Shown here: one piece after another, positions 33,129 to 41,553 of the stretch | How the letters are laid out: each line of letters starts with the position of its first letter | How positions within the stretch are numbered: position 1 is the stretch's first letter | Assembly (NCBI GenBank): GCA_018714895.1 | Contig: DVMQ01000016.1 | Coordinates: 14,274 to 78,273, forward strand | Source of the DNA: Coprovicinus avistercoris | Lineage (GTDB): Bacteria > Actinomycetota > Coriobacteriia > Coriobacteriales > Atopobiaceae | DNA length: 64,000 nt | Direction: 5' to 3' | The notes under the pieces: model-generated | The model's database searches: none | Told to the model about the DNA's origin: nothing | The model's input: the letters and a program-made list of their open reading frames with translations, nothing else | Made by a program: the position numbers and the translations under genes

Positions 33129-34319
33129 TCAATACGAATTCGCATCCGAAAGATGGGCAATCATCTCGACAATCTCTTGATAGCGCGGATCGTCACCCGC
33201 AAGTTTGCGCCACTCGGAGGATAACAACCGCTCGACAAGCGTCTGACGCATAAGCGCGGCAATGTCGTTCGCCTGATGGACTTTGTGCTCAGCCCAGGCC
33301 TCACCAACTCGGGAGGAATCAAAGTTGTCAGCTATGTAGTCCCAAAACGGAGACTCAGACGAGCTCGGAGCCGTCTGAGTCTCAATCACAGTATCAACCA
33401 CACGCACAAGAGCTTTAAGTGCTTCGTCCTTCTCATCCGCGCGACGTAAAGCTTCGGAGAGCTCGAGGGATATCGTAGTCGAGAAGAATGGGTTTACCGC
33501 ATCCATATCCAGAGCCTCGAAGACAGTCTGTGCAGCTGAACCAGCAGCTCGCGCGAACGCTACATCGTCCCGCATCCCCATCTCCTGCATGAGTGACGAG
33601 AGCACGAAGTGCGTAGCTCTCAGACGTTCCATCTGAAGAAGTTTAAGAGCATCATCGTTGCGTCCAAGCTTGCGATAGGCAGAAGCAAGGAGCATCGTCG
33701 GGGCGCTTGCATCCTGTCGTCGCACGAGTGGCTCCAAGACCGAAGCAGTCTCATCGAAGCGGCCTGCCTGAAAGAGTACTGTGGCCCTCTGTTGCTGTGC
33801 AAGAAAGAGCGTCGATGGATCCGTTGCCGTTTCGAGTACATGTTCGATAAGGACGAGTGCCTCGTCTGTGAGTGTATCCGCATCAGGCATGTTGCGACGA
33901 GCGCTGTCCTGCTCAGGTACCGGCGTGAAAGACGTTGTCATACCCGCACCCCACACCGTGAGCAGCGACGCGAGCATAAGCAATAGATTCATATCGGAGT
34001 AGTGTTCGGTGGCGAGCATGCGTAGACGTTCGTGTGCAGCAACAAGATCCTGCTCGGCCAGTGCACACACCTCGACGTAGCGTGTGGCAGACTCTTCCTC
34101 AGTAAGCTCGTTTCGCCAGTCGAAAAGCTCATCTAAGGTAAGTGAGAAGTACGCAGCGATGCGAGGCAGTAGGCTCACATCCGGCAAGCTCTGCTCGAGC
34201 TCCCACTTTGAGACGGCAGCCTTTGAAACACTCAGGTGGGCGGCGAGCTCCTCTTGCGTGACACCTCTGCGACGGCGCTCTCGTGCAATGGTACGACCGA
34301 TGTTAATGGTTGTGTCCAT
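33129..34319 (-). CDS. XRE-family regulator with C-terminal TPR-like helices
   Basis: A 396-residue protein. Residues 5-65 are a Cro/C1-type helix-turn-helix (RRRRGVTQEELAAHLSVSKA, AVSKWELEQSLPD). The rest is helical with TPR-like repeats (for example RATVLFQAGRFDETASVLEP and SAYRKLGRNDDALKLLQMER). Such architecture is common in peptide-responsive or stress regulators. Target genes are unknown; the gene stands alone between pit and the tRNA. GAGGAG lies 5 nt before the ATG. Local G+C looks somewhat higher than in neighbouring genes. Confidence 0.85.
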   Translation of the reverse strand: MDTTINIGRTIARERRRRGVTQEELAAHLSVSKAAVSKWELEQSLPDVSLLPRIAAYFSLTLDELFDWRNELTEEESATRYVEVCALAEQDLVAAHERLRMLATEHYSDMNLLLMLASLLTVWGAGMTTSFTPVPEQDSARRNMPDADTLTDEALVLIEHVLETATDPSTLFLAQQQRATVLFQAGRFDETASVLEPLVRRQDASAPTMLLASAYRKLGRNDDALKLLQMERLRATHFVLSSLMQEMGMRDDVAFARAAGSAAQTVFEALDMDAVNPFFSTTISLELSEALRRADEKDEALKALVRVVDTVIETQTAPSSSESPFWDYIADNFDSSRVGEAWAEHKVHQANDIAALMRQTLVERLLSSEWRKLAGDDPRYQEIVEMIAHLSDANSY

Positions 34320-34454
34320 GATGCTCCTCTGATGCTGTAATCGGCTGGTAGTCCCAGTATGAAGTCGAACTGGAGTGGAATCAAAGGAGCGCTAGTTGAC
34401 GTTTCTCATATACAGTCAACTGGCATTCGATGTTTTATTTACCTTTACACTAAA

Positions 34455-34488
34455 GAAAAAAGGTCAGCAGCCACACGACCACTGACCT
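34455..34488 (-). terminator. Terminator downstream of tRNA-Thr
   Basis: On the minus strand AGGTCAG (34488-34482) pairs with CTGACCT (34467-34461), then a T-run follows. It lies 11 nt after the tRNA 3' end. Confidence 0.75.
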
Positions 34489-34498
34489 GCAAATTTAC

Positions 34499-34574
34499 TG
34501 GAGCCAGCTACCAGACTCGAACTGGTGGCCCCCGCTTTACGAGAGCGGTGCTCTACCGACTGAGCTAAGCTGGC
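34499..34574 (-). tRNA. tRNA-Thr (CGT)
   Basis: A full 76-nt cloverleaf on the minus strand. The acceptor stem GCCAGCT/AGCTGGC is followed by discriminator T and an encoded CCA. The D-arm is GCTC...GAGC, the anticodon stem CCGCT/AGCGG presents anticodon CGT, and the T-arm is ACCAG-TTCGAGT-CTGGT. The anticodon CGT reads ACG threonine codons. A terminator follows. Confidence 0.96.
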
Positions 34575-34694
34575 GCGGTTAACAACTATACGGGGGTTGC
34601 CACGTTTTTTCAAGCAAAAGCTCAAAGCTCTTATATGCGCATAAAAAGAGCATTATCGATAGCAACGTCCCTGCGGCAAAACGCCGTATAGAAA

Positions 34695-35906
34695 CTACAG
34701 CGCTTTAAGGACTCCCCTTACCAGACGTTCAAAGTCATCTGCATGAAGCTCGGCTTCGGCCAGCACGCTTTCGTGGGTAACCGTTGGGTCGCCTGCGGCA
34801 TTTGCCGCAAGGGTTAGACCCAGGACCTGCATACCCAAAGCATGAGCCATGATAACTTCGCATACCGTAGACATGCCCACATAAGACACGCCCATAGCAC
34901 GAAGTGCCGCAACCTCAGCAGGTGTTTCGAAGCTAGGTCCTAAGAGGCCTGCGTACACGCCTTCCTGAACCGAAATGCCCAAGTCATCGGCCACATTGTG
35001 TGCAAGAGCGCGCAAATAAGGTGTATAGGCATCTGTCATGCCCACGAAAGGTGTTTCAAGATCGCGTAGGTTCTCTTCCTTCGCAAGAGGATTCGCGCCC
35101 GTAAGATTGATGTGATCCGTAAGAATACCAAGGCCCTTACTCGCCATACCCTCAACCGCGCCAGTTGCGCAGGCAAACATAATGCTGCGGCAACCCAAAC
35201 GATATGCATGACGCACAAGCGCCGTCACTTCATAGGCGGAGTAGCCCTGATACAGATGAATGCGACCTGGATATACCACCACCGGTACACCATCTACCGT
35301 GCCTATCGTAGCTTCAAAGCTATGACCAGCAACAGGTGTGGCATCTGTTGGGAAATCCTCGATATCGCGATAAGCAATGCGACGAACCGGATGGACAAGT
35401 CCAGCAAGATGGCCCAATCCACTGCCCAGCACAATGGCAACCGGATGCTCAACGGACGGCTTACACTTGATAACTTCGTCCTCGCTCACCACACACACTC
35501 CCTCATCCTTCAGCAGACGTGTAAATACACCATCTCCTGGAATCAAAGTTTTACTGTATGTTCCATCGTAAACGCATCCGACACCACAAGAAGGGCTCTT
35601 TGCCTTCAAGACGGCCAGCGGAGCAGAACTTGCAAGCGCACCAGATTTATGTACGCGATCCAAACTCAGCTCTGCACCACGCTGAAACGCATCGGTCACA
35701 TCAGTTCCATCCCGCAAATACACGCCATTATCACGCTGTTCAGCAGGCGGCCGAGGAATAGGAAGCCCAGAGGCAGTCTCCGGACAAACGCGGCAAACCT
35801 CAACTCCGGGCTTTTGAGCAAATTCAACAACGGCAGGACATGGCTTAGCCTTGCCGTTATACCGGCAAGCAACACCTAGCAAACAATTGCTCACAATAAC
35901 GCGCAT
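34695..35906 (-). CDS. DUF523 - purine nucleoside phosphorylase fusion
   Basis: A 403-residue two-domain protein. Residues 1-145 are DUF523, with its conserved cysteines at C8, C14, C23, C38, C41, C107 and C111 (motifs NCLLGVACRYNG, CRVCPE, AKSPSCGVGC). Residues about 153-403 are a PNP/MTAP-type phosphorylase. The phosphate loop is VLGSGLG, followed by YPGRIHLYQGY, TDHINLTG and GMSTVCEVIMA of the inosine/guanosine phosphorylase (PNP-I) type. The PNP half should cleave purine nucleosides with phosphate. DUF523 has no firmly assigned role; its cysteines look like a metal or cluster site. The two domains are normally separate proteins. No frameshift is needed to join them. Confidence 0.88.
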   Translation of the reverse strand: MRVIVSNCLLGVACRYNGKAKPCPAVVEFAQKPGVEVCRVCPETASGLPIPRPPAEQRDNGVYLRDGTDVTDAFQRGAELSLDRVHKSGALASSAPLAVLKAKSPSCGVGCVYDGTYSKTLIPGDGVFTRLLKDEGVCVVSEDEVIKCKPSVEHPVAIVLGSGLGHLAGLVHPVRRIAYRDIEDFPTDATPVAGHSFEATIGTVDGVPVVVYPGRIHLYQGYSAYEVTALVRHAYRLGCRSIMFACATGAVEGMASKGLGILTDHINLTGANPLAKEENLRDLETPFVGMTDAYTPYLRALAHNVADDLGISVQEGVYAGLLGPSFETPAEVAALRAMGVSYVGMSTVCEVIMAHALGMQVLGLTLAANAAGDPTVTHESVLAEAELHADDFERLVRGVLKAL

Positions 35907-35923
35907 GCCCTGCCCTTTCGAAC

Positions 35924-37108
35924 CTAAGCAGTCAGTGTCGAAACATCAATGGTTGCGTTCGACAGGCAGCCGTTATAGAAGTCTGTCCAAGCACTGGTAG
36001 ACTGTGAGTACTCTTCTACATATTGCTGATAAGCCGTGTAGTAGGCTGTAAGCGCCTGATTATAGGTTGCGGAATCAGCACTAAACTGCTCACTGCCCAA
36101 GGCGCTATAGAAGGGGCCATCGGTGCGTGCCCACGTGTTTGCATCGGCATCCCATTCATCACCAAGCAAGCCTACGATATATGCTCCGTAAGTAGCATTG
36201 GGAGTATCTTCCTGCCCCTCTTCTGGCTCTTCCGGTGCAGTAGGAGCAGTAATACTTGTCTCAGTGACAACAGAATCGTATAGCTTACGGGTACCTGCAG
36301 CCTCAGTAAGAACTTCTTTGACTGAAGCCTCATCCATGCCATATTGCTCGGCAATTTGTGCGTAATCGCTGGTTCCCAAATACTCTTCGGCATACGCCTG
36401 GACGTCTGCATCGCTCACTGTAATGCCAGCTTTTTCGACCTCTGCCTGCAAAACCTTATTGCGAGCAGCAGAAATAGCACCCTCAGCAGAAGGCATATTA
36501 TATGTGCCATCATCGTTTTTCATGGCTTCAAGCGTAGAGGTTGCCTCAATGGCCTCCTGAGCAGTGATGTCATATGTCTTACCCTCATAGCTCATCGTGG
36601 CAACAACGGTATTGAGCTCATTTTCTGAAAGAGTTGTGCGTCCCTGAGCAGAGATGCCTCCCAACAGAAAATGGCCAACAAGTACGCCAACAAGTATGCA
36701 GGCAACAGCAATGGCAGCGATGCTCCACTTTGGCAGTGATATTTCTTGAGCAAGAGGTTTATCGGTAGCTGTTGAAGCCTTTTGCTGCTGAGCACGCTGT
36801 TCACGGTGGCGCACGGAGCGCTTGGCTTTGCGCTGCTCAACAGTCATATGCTCGGTTTCTACTTCGTCGGCATTGTCAGCCTCGGATACTTCCTCTGAGG
36901 CATCCTCAGAACCTGAGGCGTCCGCCTCGTCTTCGTCGACATGGGAGGGATCGGCTTCACCCTCTTTTTCAGCAGCTTCCTCGTCAGATTCAGCCGCATC
37001 GATGTCTTGCGGCTCTTTTACTTCCTCATCAAGGCTCTCATCATGCTCTGATTCTGTATGCTCAAGCTCTTCGGGCTCGAGATTATGCTTCTCAGTATCT
37101 TCAGCCAT
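35924..37108 (-). CDS. Membrane-anchored SurA_N/PrsA-like protein with acidic cytoplasmic tail
   Basis: A 394-residue protein. Residues 1-90 are very acidic (Glu, Asp, Ser), followed by a basic patch (about 91-110) and one membrane helix (about 128-150). The extracellular part has a SurA N-terminal-like chaperone fold (about 155-290) with GKTYDITAQEAIEATSTLEA and ARNKVLQAEVEKAGITVSDA. A Tyr/Gln-rich C-terminal helix region follows. No parvulin catalytic domain is visible. It may assist folding of exported proteins. The orientation (acidic tail inside) follows the positive-inside rule. It lies between the PNP fusion and the HEAT protein on the same strand. Confidence 0.75.
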   Translation of the reverse strand: MAEDTEKHNLEPEELEHTESEHDESLDEEVKEPQDIDAAESDEEAAEKEGEADPSHVDEDEADASGSEDASEEVSEADNADEVETEHMTVEQRKAKRSVRHREQRAQQQKASTATDKPLAQEISLPKWSIAAIAVACILVGVLVGHFLLGGISAQGRTTLSENELNTVVATMSYEGKTYDITAQEAIEATSTLEAMKNDDGTYNMPSAEGAISAARNKVLQAEVEKAGITVSDADVQAYAEEYLGTSDYAQIAEQYGMDEASVKEVLTEAAGTRKLYDSVVTETSITAPTAPEEPEEGQEDTPNATYGAYIVGLLGDEWDADANTWARTDGPFYSALGSEQFSADSATYNQALTAYYTAYQQYVEEYSQSTSAWTDFYNGCLSNATIDVSTLTA

Positions 37109-37235
37109 AGGTTAGCTAACCTTCCGTCGAATCCATCTCAGTCGGCACAGACACCGACTGCTTCAGAGTACCATCCACAGGACTCTACCCAGCTTGTCCA
37201 TAGAAGAGACATGGTTCTTTCAGCAAACTTAAAAT

Positions 37236-37820
37236 TTACTTCACAGAATTTTTAGCCTTGATGGCTTCGATAATGTCGTTCGATCTTGTTTGAATGTATC
37301 CACGACTCGACTTTGCATCAAACGAAACTCGATCCGCCACCGCCTTACTCACCGAGTCAGAGATATTGCCACTTGCAAACTCATAAAGGCTCTGGAGCAT
37401 ATCACGATATTCGGGATCGCCGTGATAGCACTGAATAGCCTCATCGAGCAACGGCCATACCTCTTCAGAACGCTCGGGCGAACGAGCGCCAAGCTTGGCC
37501 AAAAATCTGAATGCTGCAAGACGAACCGTTGATGAATCCTCATCAAAGAGTGATGCCTCAGCCTCTTCAGCTGCAGGGGCAACCTTGCCAGGCGCCACTT
37601 CAACAAGTTCTGTCAGCGTGTCGAGCACTTCCCAACGAGTCTGTGCCTCTGGACGATACAGCGCATCCACAAGCTCTGTTGCATACGGTTCAACCACCGA
37701 ATGGTCTTCACGGGCAATGATGGCAAGCTCGTGTGCCGCCTCCTGCCTCACACGCCTACGAGAGCCAGAAAGAGCCTCTACGAGTGCTTCTACCTTTACC
37801 TTGCTTAAGCCACCAGCCAT
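37236..37820 (-). CDS. HEAT-repeat protein
   Basis: A 194-residue helical protein with about four HEAT-like repeats (for example RRRVRQEAAHELAIIAREDH, QTRWEVLDTLTELVEVAP and SSTVRLAAFRFLAKLGARSP). HEAT solenoids mediate protein contacts; no catalytic motif is visible. The C-terminal 40 residues are charged and helical. It follows the NYN-LOTUS gene by 21 bp on the same strand, which suggests one transcript. Partner and function are unknown. Confidence 0.75.
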   Translation of the reverse strand: MAGGLSKVKVEALVEALSGSRRRVRQEAAHELAIIAREDHSVVEPYATELVDALYRPEAQTRWEVLDTLTELVEVAPGKVAPAAEEAEASLFDEDSSTVRLAAFRFLAKLGARSPERSEEVWPLLDEAIQCYHGDPEYRDMLQSLYEFASGNISDSVSKAVADRVSFDAKSSRGYIQTRSNDIIEAIKAKNSVK

Positions 37821-37841
37821 GTGCCAACCTTTCCTTCTAGC

Positions 37842-38618
37842 CTATTCGCAGAACCCGTCCACAACAAACGTTCCGCTCTTTTGGTCGCGATGAATTTTGA
37901 TAAAACCATAGGAACTTGCTTCATTGAGAAGTGCCGTAAAGTTGCGGTATCCATAAGAACGCTCGGAGAACTGTGGGCGCTTACGACGCATCATATTTTT
38001 AAGAAGCGAAGCCTGTACATACGATCCGCTCTCACCAAGCACTGTCTCGATTGTCTCAAAGAGAAGCTGATAGCATTCGTGCTTTTCGCGCGGCACCTTT
38101 GTCGAATAATCAGGAATTCCACCAGGAGTAACAATATCTTCGTAGAAGATAAACTCGTCGCAATTCTCTGCAAGAAGGGTGCTGGTAGATTCGCGCATAC
38201 CCACACCAATCACCATCTTGCCGAATTCCTTGAGTTTAGAAACGAGCGGCGAAAAATCGGAGTCTCCCGACAAAATGGCAAAGGTGTCAATGTGCTCTTT
38301 GGTAAAGCACATCTCCATAGCATCCACTGCAAGGCGAATATCAGCAGAATTCTTGCCCGTATAGGCGCGATCGGGAATTTCGATAAGTTCAACCCCCAGC
38401 TCATGCAGAGGGGTAAGCGCACTGTCAAAACGCTGCCAATCGCAGTAGGCCCGCTTAGATACAATGCGCCCCTTATCCACCAGGCGCTCAAGAATACGTT
38501 TCACATCGGGTGCTGGACCAGGCTCTTGATGACCATTACGCTTGCGCCTGCCCGTACCAAGAGCAAGGTTTTCATAGTCGATAAGAACCGCCATGGAGCC
38601 TTGCGTAGCTTCACTCAT
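37842..38618 (-). CDS. NYN domain (PIN-like) protein with C-terminal OST-HTH/LOTUS domain
   Basis: A 258-residue LabA/NYN-type protein. The PIN-like nuclease residues are visible: VLIDYENLA near the N-terminus, SADIRLAVDAMEM, and ILSGDSDFSPLVSKL. The region from about residue 180 to the end matches an OST-HTH/LOTUS domain (SYVQASLLKNMMRRKRPQF, RSYGYRNFTALLNEA). LOTUS domains bind RNA, especially G-rich or G4 RNA. The combination predicts an RNA-processing or RNA-decay role. The ATG at 38618 overlaps the stop of the upstream dehydrogenase in an ATGA arrangement, so the two are translationally coupled. Confidence 0.87.
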   Translation of the reverse strand: MSEATQGSMAVLIDYENLALGTGRRKRNGHQEPGPAPDVKRILERLVDKGRIVSKRAYCDWQRFDSALTPLHELGVELIEIPDRAYTGKNSADIRLAVDAMEMCFTKEHIDTFAILSGDSDFSPLVSKLKEFGKMVIGVGMRESTSTLLAENCDEFIFYEDIVTPGGIPDYSTKVPREKHECYQLLFETIETVLGESGSYVQASLLKNMMRRKRPQFSERSYGYRNFTALLNEASSYGFIKIHRDQKSGTFVVDGFCE

Positions 38619-39706
38619 GAGCAAGCCTCATCATGGTGATGGCAGCAGCCGTCCTCACCGTGGCCGTGACCATGTCCATGACAGCAACCACCCTCGCCAT
38701 GGCCGTGATCATGACCATGCCCATGGCAGCATCCCTCACCATGCTCATGGTCGTGATGATGACAGCACTCGTGCTCTTCTTCCTCATCTTCATCAAGCGC
38801 ATGCCAATCGAGTCCTGCTGCAACAGCATCGCCCTCTTCGGCATACAGAAGAGCAATAGCCTGAGTACCGAGACGCGAGCCGCCAATCTCGCAGAGAAGA
38901 TCATAAAGCGTGTAGGCAGTATCCGTGCCAGGAAGTGTTATCTCAAGGTCCTCTGCCTGCGTCAATGCAAGGGTAAGGTCCTTGCGCATATGCTCATTTA
39001 AAAAGCCTGGGCGCCAATCCTTTGCAACTGCCTTGGGTGCAAGGTCGGTAATGGCACGAGAAGAGCCCATGCCCGAGCCAACCATCTCAAGCATACGATC
39101 AACATCAATGCCGCCCTGCTCAGCCAGAGCAACTGCATCAGCCATGCCCACCATGCAGGAAGCGAGTGAAACCTGGTTGCAGAGTTTGGCCGTCTGACCA
39201 GCACCGGGCGCATCGAAATAGAAGATACGCGAAGAGAACGTCGATAAGAGCTCAGCTACAGGAGCAGCATCTTTTTCGGTAATGCCGCAGATAAGCGTCA
39301 GGGTGCCTGCCTGAGCGCCAGCCTCGCCACCTGTAACAGGGCAGTCGAAGGCATGCTTATCGAGCACCTCAGCTGCATCATGAATATCGCGAGCAAGTGA
39401 CGGAGATGACGTTGTGAGATCGATAAGCCATGCACCACGCGGAGCAGCTTCAATGATGCCTCCGCCGGCAAGATATACATCCTCAACATCGGATGGATAG
39501 CCCAACATGGTAAAGATAACATCGGCCTCAGCGGCTGCCTCAGCGGGCGTTTCTGCATAAGTAGCGCCACGATCTACCAGAGGCTGTGCCTTCTCCTTGG
39601 TACGGTTATGCACTATAAGCTCATAGCCTGCATCAAGAATATGACCAGCAATGGGTGCTCCCATAATGCCTGTTCCAATAAAGGCAACCTTTTGGATCTT
39701 TGCCAT
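38615..39706 (-). CDS. 3-hydroxyacid dehydrogenase (GarR/HIBADH-like) with His/Cys-rich metal-binding tail
   Basis: A 363-residue dehydrogenase. The N-terminal Rossmann motif FIGTGIMGAPIAGHILDAGY binds NAD(P). DCPVTGGEAGAQAGTL and the catalytic lysine in GQTAKLCNQ match the beta-hydroxyacid dehydrogenase family (tartronate semialdehyde reductase, 3-hydroxyisobutyrate dehydrogenase). The fold ends near residue 305. Residues 312-363 form an extra tail: an acidic run, then CCHHHDHEHGEGCCHGHGHD-like repeats totalling 18 His and 9 Cys. This looks like a zinc or nickel store of the kind seen on HypB or SlyD, but is unusual on this family. The tail is in frame and ends by overlapping the NYN gene start. 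Confidence 0.88.
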   Translation of the reverse strand: MAKIQKVAFIGTGIMGAPIAGHILDAGYELIVHNRTKEKAQPLVDRGATYAETPAEAAAEADVIFTMLGYPSDVEDVYLAGGGIIEAAPRGAWLIDLTTSSPSLARDIHDAAEVLDKHAFDCPVTGGEAGAQAGTLTLICGITEKDAAPVAELLSTFSSRIFYFDAPGAGQTAKLCNQVSLASCMVGMADAVALAEQGGIDVDRMLEMVGSGMGSSRAITDLAPKAVAKDWRPGFLNEHMRKDLTLALTQAEDLEITLPGTDTAYTLYDLLCEIGGSRLGTQAIALLYAEEGDAVAAGLDWHALDEDEEEEHECCHHHDHEHGEGCCHGHGHDHGHGEGGCCHGHGHGHGEDGCCHHHDEACS

Positions 39707-39739
39707 AAAGAAAATTCCTTTCCAAAAATACGTAGATAA

Positions 39740-40813
39740 TCATTTCTCTTTTCCAGAACCGCGAACTTTACGTGCAATTCTGTCGGTGATTGACATCTTC
39801 TCACGTCGATCTTTTGCCCAAAAACCAAAGCCGACCATACCTGGGCCTGTATGGCTCCCAATAACAGGAGAAATTGAGCTGCGGATAACAACAAGGTCTT
39901 CGCAACCCGGTTCTTTTCTCGCAGCAGCCTCAAGCCAATCGCCATCTTTTTCAGCATCGGCAGTGACAATTGCTACGGGAAGCGATGTGTCATGTGAATA
40001 GTTCTCACGGAACTCAGCAAGTATTGCTTTGAGTGCCTTGCGACGACCGCGACAAACACCGCGCAGCGTAAGCGAGCCGTTCAGATCATAAGAGAGCTCC
40101 GGCTTTACATCGAGCTTGCCGCCAATCTGAGCCGCTGCTGGCGGAATGCGCCCACCTGCCGCAAGTGCATCGAAGTTATCAAGCGTGAAGTATCCCTGAA
40201 TAAAATAGCGGGCATCCTTTGCCCATTCGTAGAGCTCTGCTGCAGACAATCCATTGTTCAGTTGACGGACTGCCTCGATAGCAAAAAGTTCAGCAGTTGC
40301 CGAAGGCAAAAGATTATCCATAACATAGAGCTCAAAATCAGGATGTTCTGAACGCACCATCTCAGCCGCTTGTTCGGCGCACGAGATGGAAGACGAAAGG
40401 CCAGCTGTCAGGCCAAAATAAATTGCCGGAATCCCACGCTCATAAGCTTTTGAGAAAACTTCGTAATAACGGCCAGGACTCACTGCAGAAGTGCTCACCT
40501 GCGCACCTTTGCGCATTTTCTCGTAAAACTCATGAGGTGTTTGACTCTGCCAAAGATCGTCAAGGTATTCTTTCCCATCCACCACATAGGGGAAATGAAT
40601 CACCTCAATACCGAGGCGCTCAGCTACCGAGGGAGCAAAATCGGCACATGAATCAAAAATGAGCGTGCAGGTTTTATTTGCGAGCATCTCGCACGTATGC
40701 GACTGCTCTTCCTGGGACGGGGCGTCACTTGCACCTAGACCACAGGCGGGGGCCGCCGAAGCAGCCCCCGTCACGGATGCATCCGTGGATTCTATCTTTT
40801 TTGCCTTACTCAT
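39740..40813 (-). CDS. DegV family fatty-acid-binding protein with N-terminal extension
   Basis: A 357-residue DegV protein. The DegV fold starts near residue 45 with LIFDSCADF. STSAVSPGRYYEVF and the second-lobe GRIPP region and VIGSHTGPGMVGFGFWA follow. DegV/FakB proteins bind one fatty acid and in Gram-positives present it to FakA for phosphorylation; no FakA is in view. The ATG at 40813 overlaps the hpf stop and follows GAGGAA by 5 nt, but gives a low-complexity Ala/Ser-rich extension of about 42 residues. An ATG at 40687 would give a normal-length protein but lacks a clear ribosome-binding site. A UUCG-type hairpin (40748-40769) lies within the extension. Confidence 0.83.
   Translation of the reverse strand: MSKAKKIESTDASVTGAASAAPACGLGASDAPSQEEQSHTCEMLANKTCTLIFDSCADFAPSVAERLGIEVIHFPYVVDGKEYLDDLWQSQTPHEFYEKMRKGAQVSTSAVSPGRYYEVFSKAYERGIPAIYFGLTAGLSSSISCAEQAAEMVRSEHPDFELYVMDNLLPSATAELFAIEAVRQLNNGLSAAELYEWAKDARYFIQGYFTLDNFDALAAGGRIPPAAAQIGGKLDVKPELSYDLNGSLTLRGVCRGRRKALKAILAEFRENYSHDTSLPVAIVTADAEKDGDWLEAAARKEPGCEDLVVIRSSISPVIGSHTGPGMVGFGFWAKDRREKMSITDRIARKVRGSGKEK
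40748..40769 (-). promoter_or_regulatory. GC hairpin with UUCG tetraloop inside the degV 5' region
   Basis: On the minus strand GGGGGCTGC pairs with GCGGCCCCC around TTCG, including one G-U pair. It lies between two candidate degV starts and has no T-run. It may set the ratio of hpf to degV expression or stabilise mRNA. Confidence 0.5.
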
Positions 40814-41390
40814 CAGGTTCCTCAATCTTGGGCTTAATAATGCCGTATCCGCCATTCTTACGGCGATAGACAACATTCGTAAGTCCTGTTGTAGCATTCA
40901 TGAAGACATAGAAGTCATGCCCGATAAGATCAATCTGAACAAGCGCTTCTTCTTCTGTCATAGGCGTGAGATCGATGTACTTCTCACGAACAAGCTCATC
41001 GTCTTCATCCTCAGAAGGCTCGATCAGACTAGCCAAATCTGCAGAAGATGCTTCTTCAACACGCTGAGCAGAACGACGCTGGCGACGATCGACCACCCGT
41101 GTCTTAAACTTACGGAGCTGACGCGTAACCTTATCTGCTGCTTCATCAATAAGCGCATACATATCGGTGCCGGAAGTAACAACACGCACCACACGATCGC
41201 GGATAAAAACGGTTACCTCAACCGACTTACGTTCGGAATTGGAGGGGTTTTTGTCCACACGCAAAACGACGTCACATGTCATAGGCTGGATATCAAAGAC
41301 CTTAAGTGCATCGCCGATCTTCTCATCCACACGATCCTTCAGGGCGTCGCTCACGGTAACCTTGCGACCAGAGACCTTAATATCAACCAT
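40806..41390 (-). CDS. hpf: Ribosome hibernation promoting factor, long form
   Basis: A 194-residue long HPF. The N-terminal domain (about 1-100) has the HPF/RaiA pattern DIKVSGRKVTVSDALKDRVD, and a charged linker follows. The C-terminal dimerisation domain (about 135-190) carries PMTEEEALVQIDLIGHDFYV, VFMNATTG and VVYRRKNGGYGIIKP. Long HPF dimerises 70S ribosomes into inactive 100S particles in slow growth. The ATG at 41390 follows AAGGGGG; the longer upstream frame is not conserved-looking. The degV start overlaps its end. Confidence 0.94.
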   Translation of the reverse strand: MVDIKVSGRKVTVSDALKDRVDEKIGDALKVFDIQPMTCDVVLRVDKNPSNSERKSVEVTVFIRDRVVRVVTSGTDMYALIDEAADKVTRQLRKFKTRVVDRRQRRSAQRVEEASSADLASLIEPSEDEDDELVREKYIDLTPMTEEEALVQIDLIGHDFYVFMNATTGLTNVVYRRKNGGYGIIKPKIEEPDE

Positions 41391-41553
41391 AGATGCCCCC
41401 TTACGCTTACCTGAAGATGCTTCCCTTGGAAAGGGATGCTTAAATCTTATGAGACTGATACCCAATCTTTCGCCTGCAAGTATGGATGAATCCGTAGGAT
41501 GCACGACTCTTCGGGCCGATGCTCATAACGCCGCCCGAACGGTCCGAGCACCG

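Noticed and set aside
35112..35879. A 255-codon open frame opposite the DUF523-PNP fusion
   Set aside because: It is antisense to both conserved domains and shows no motif of its own.
37821..38639. A 272-codon open frame opposite the NYN-LOTUS gene
   Set aside because: The minus-strand frame has all NYN and LOTUS motifs; the plus-strand product is compositionally random.
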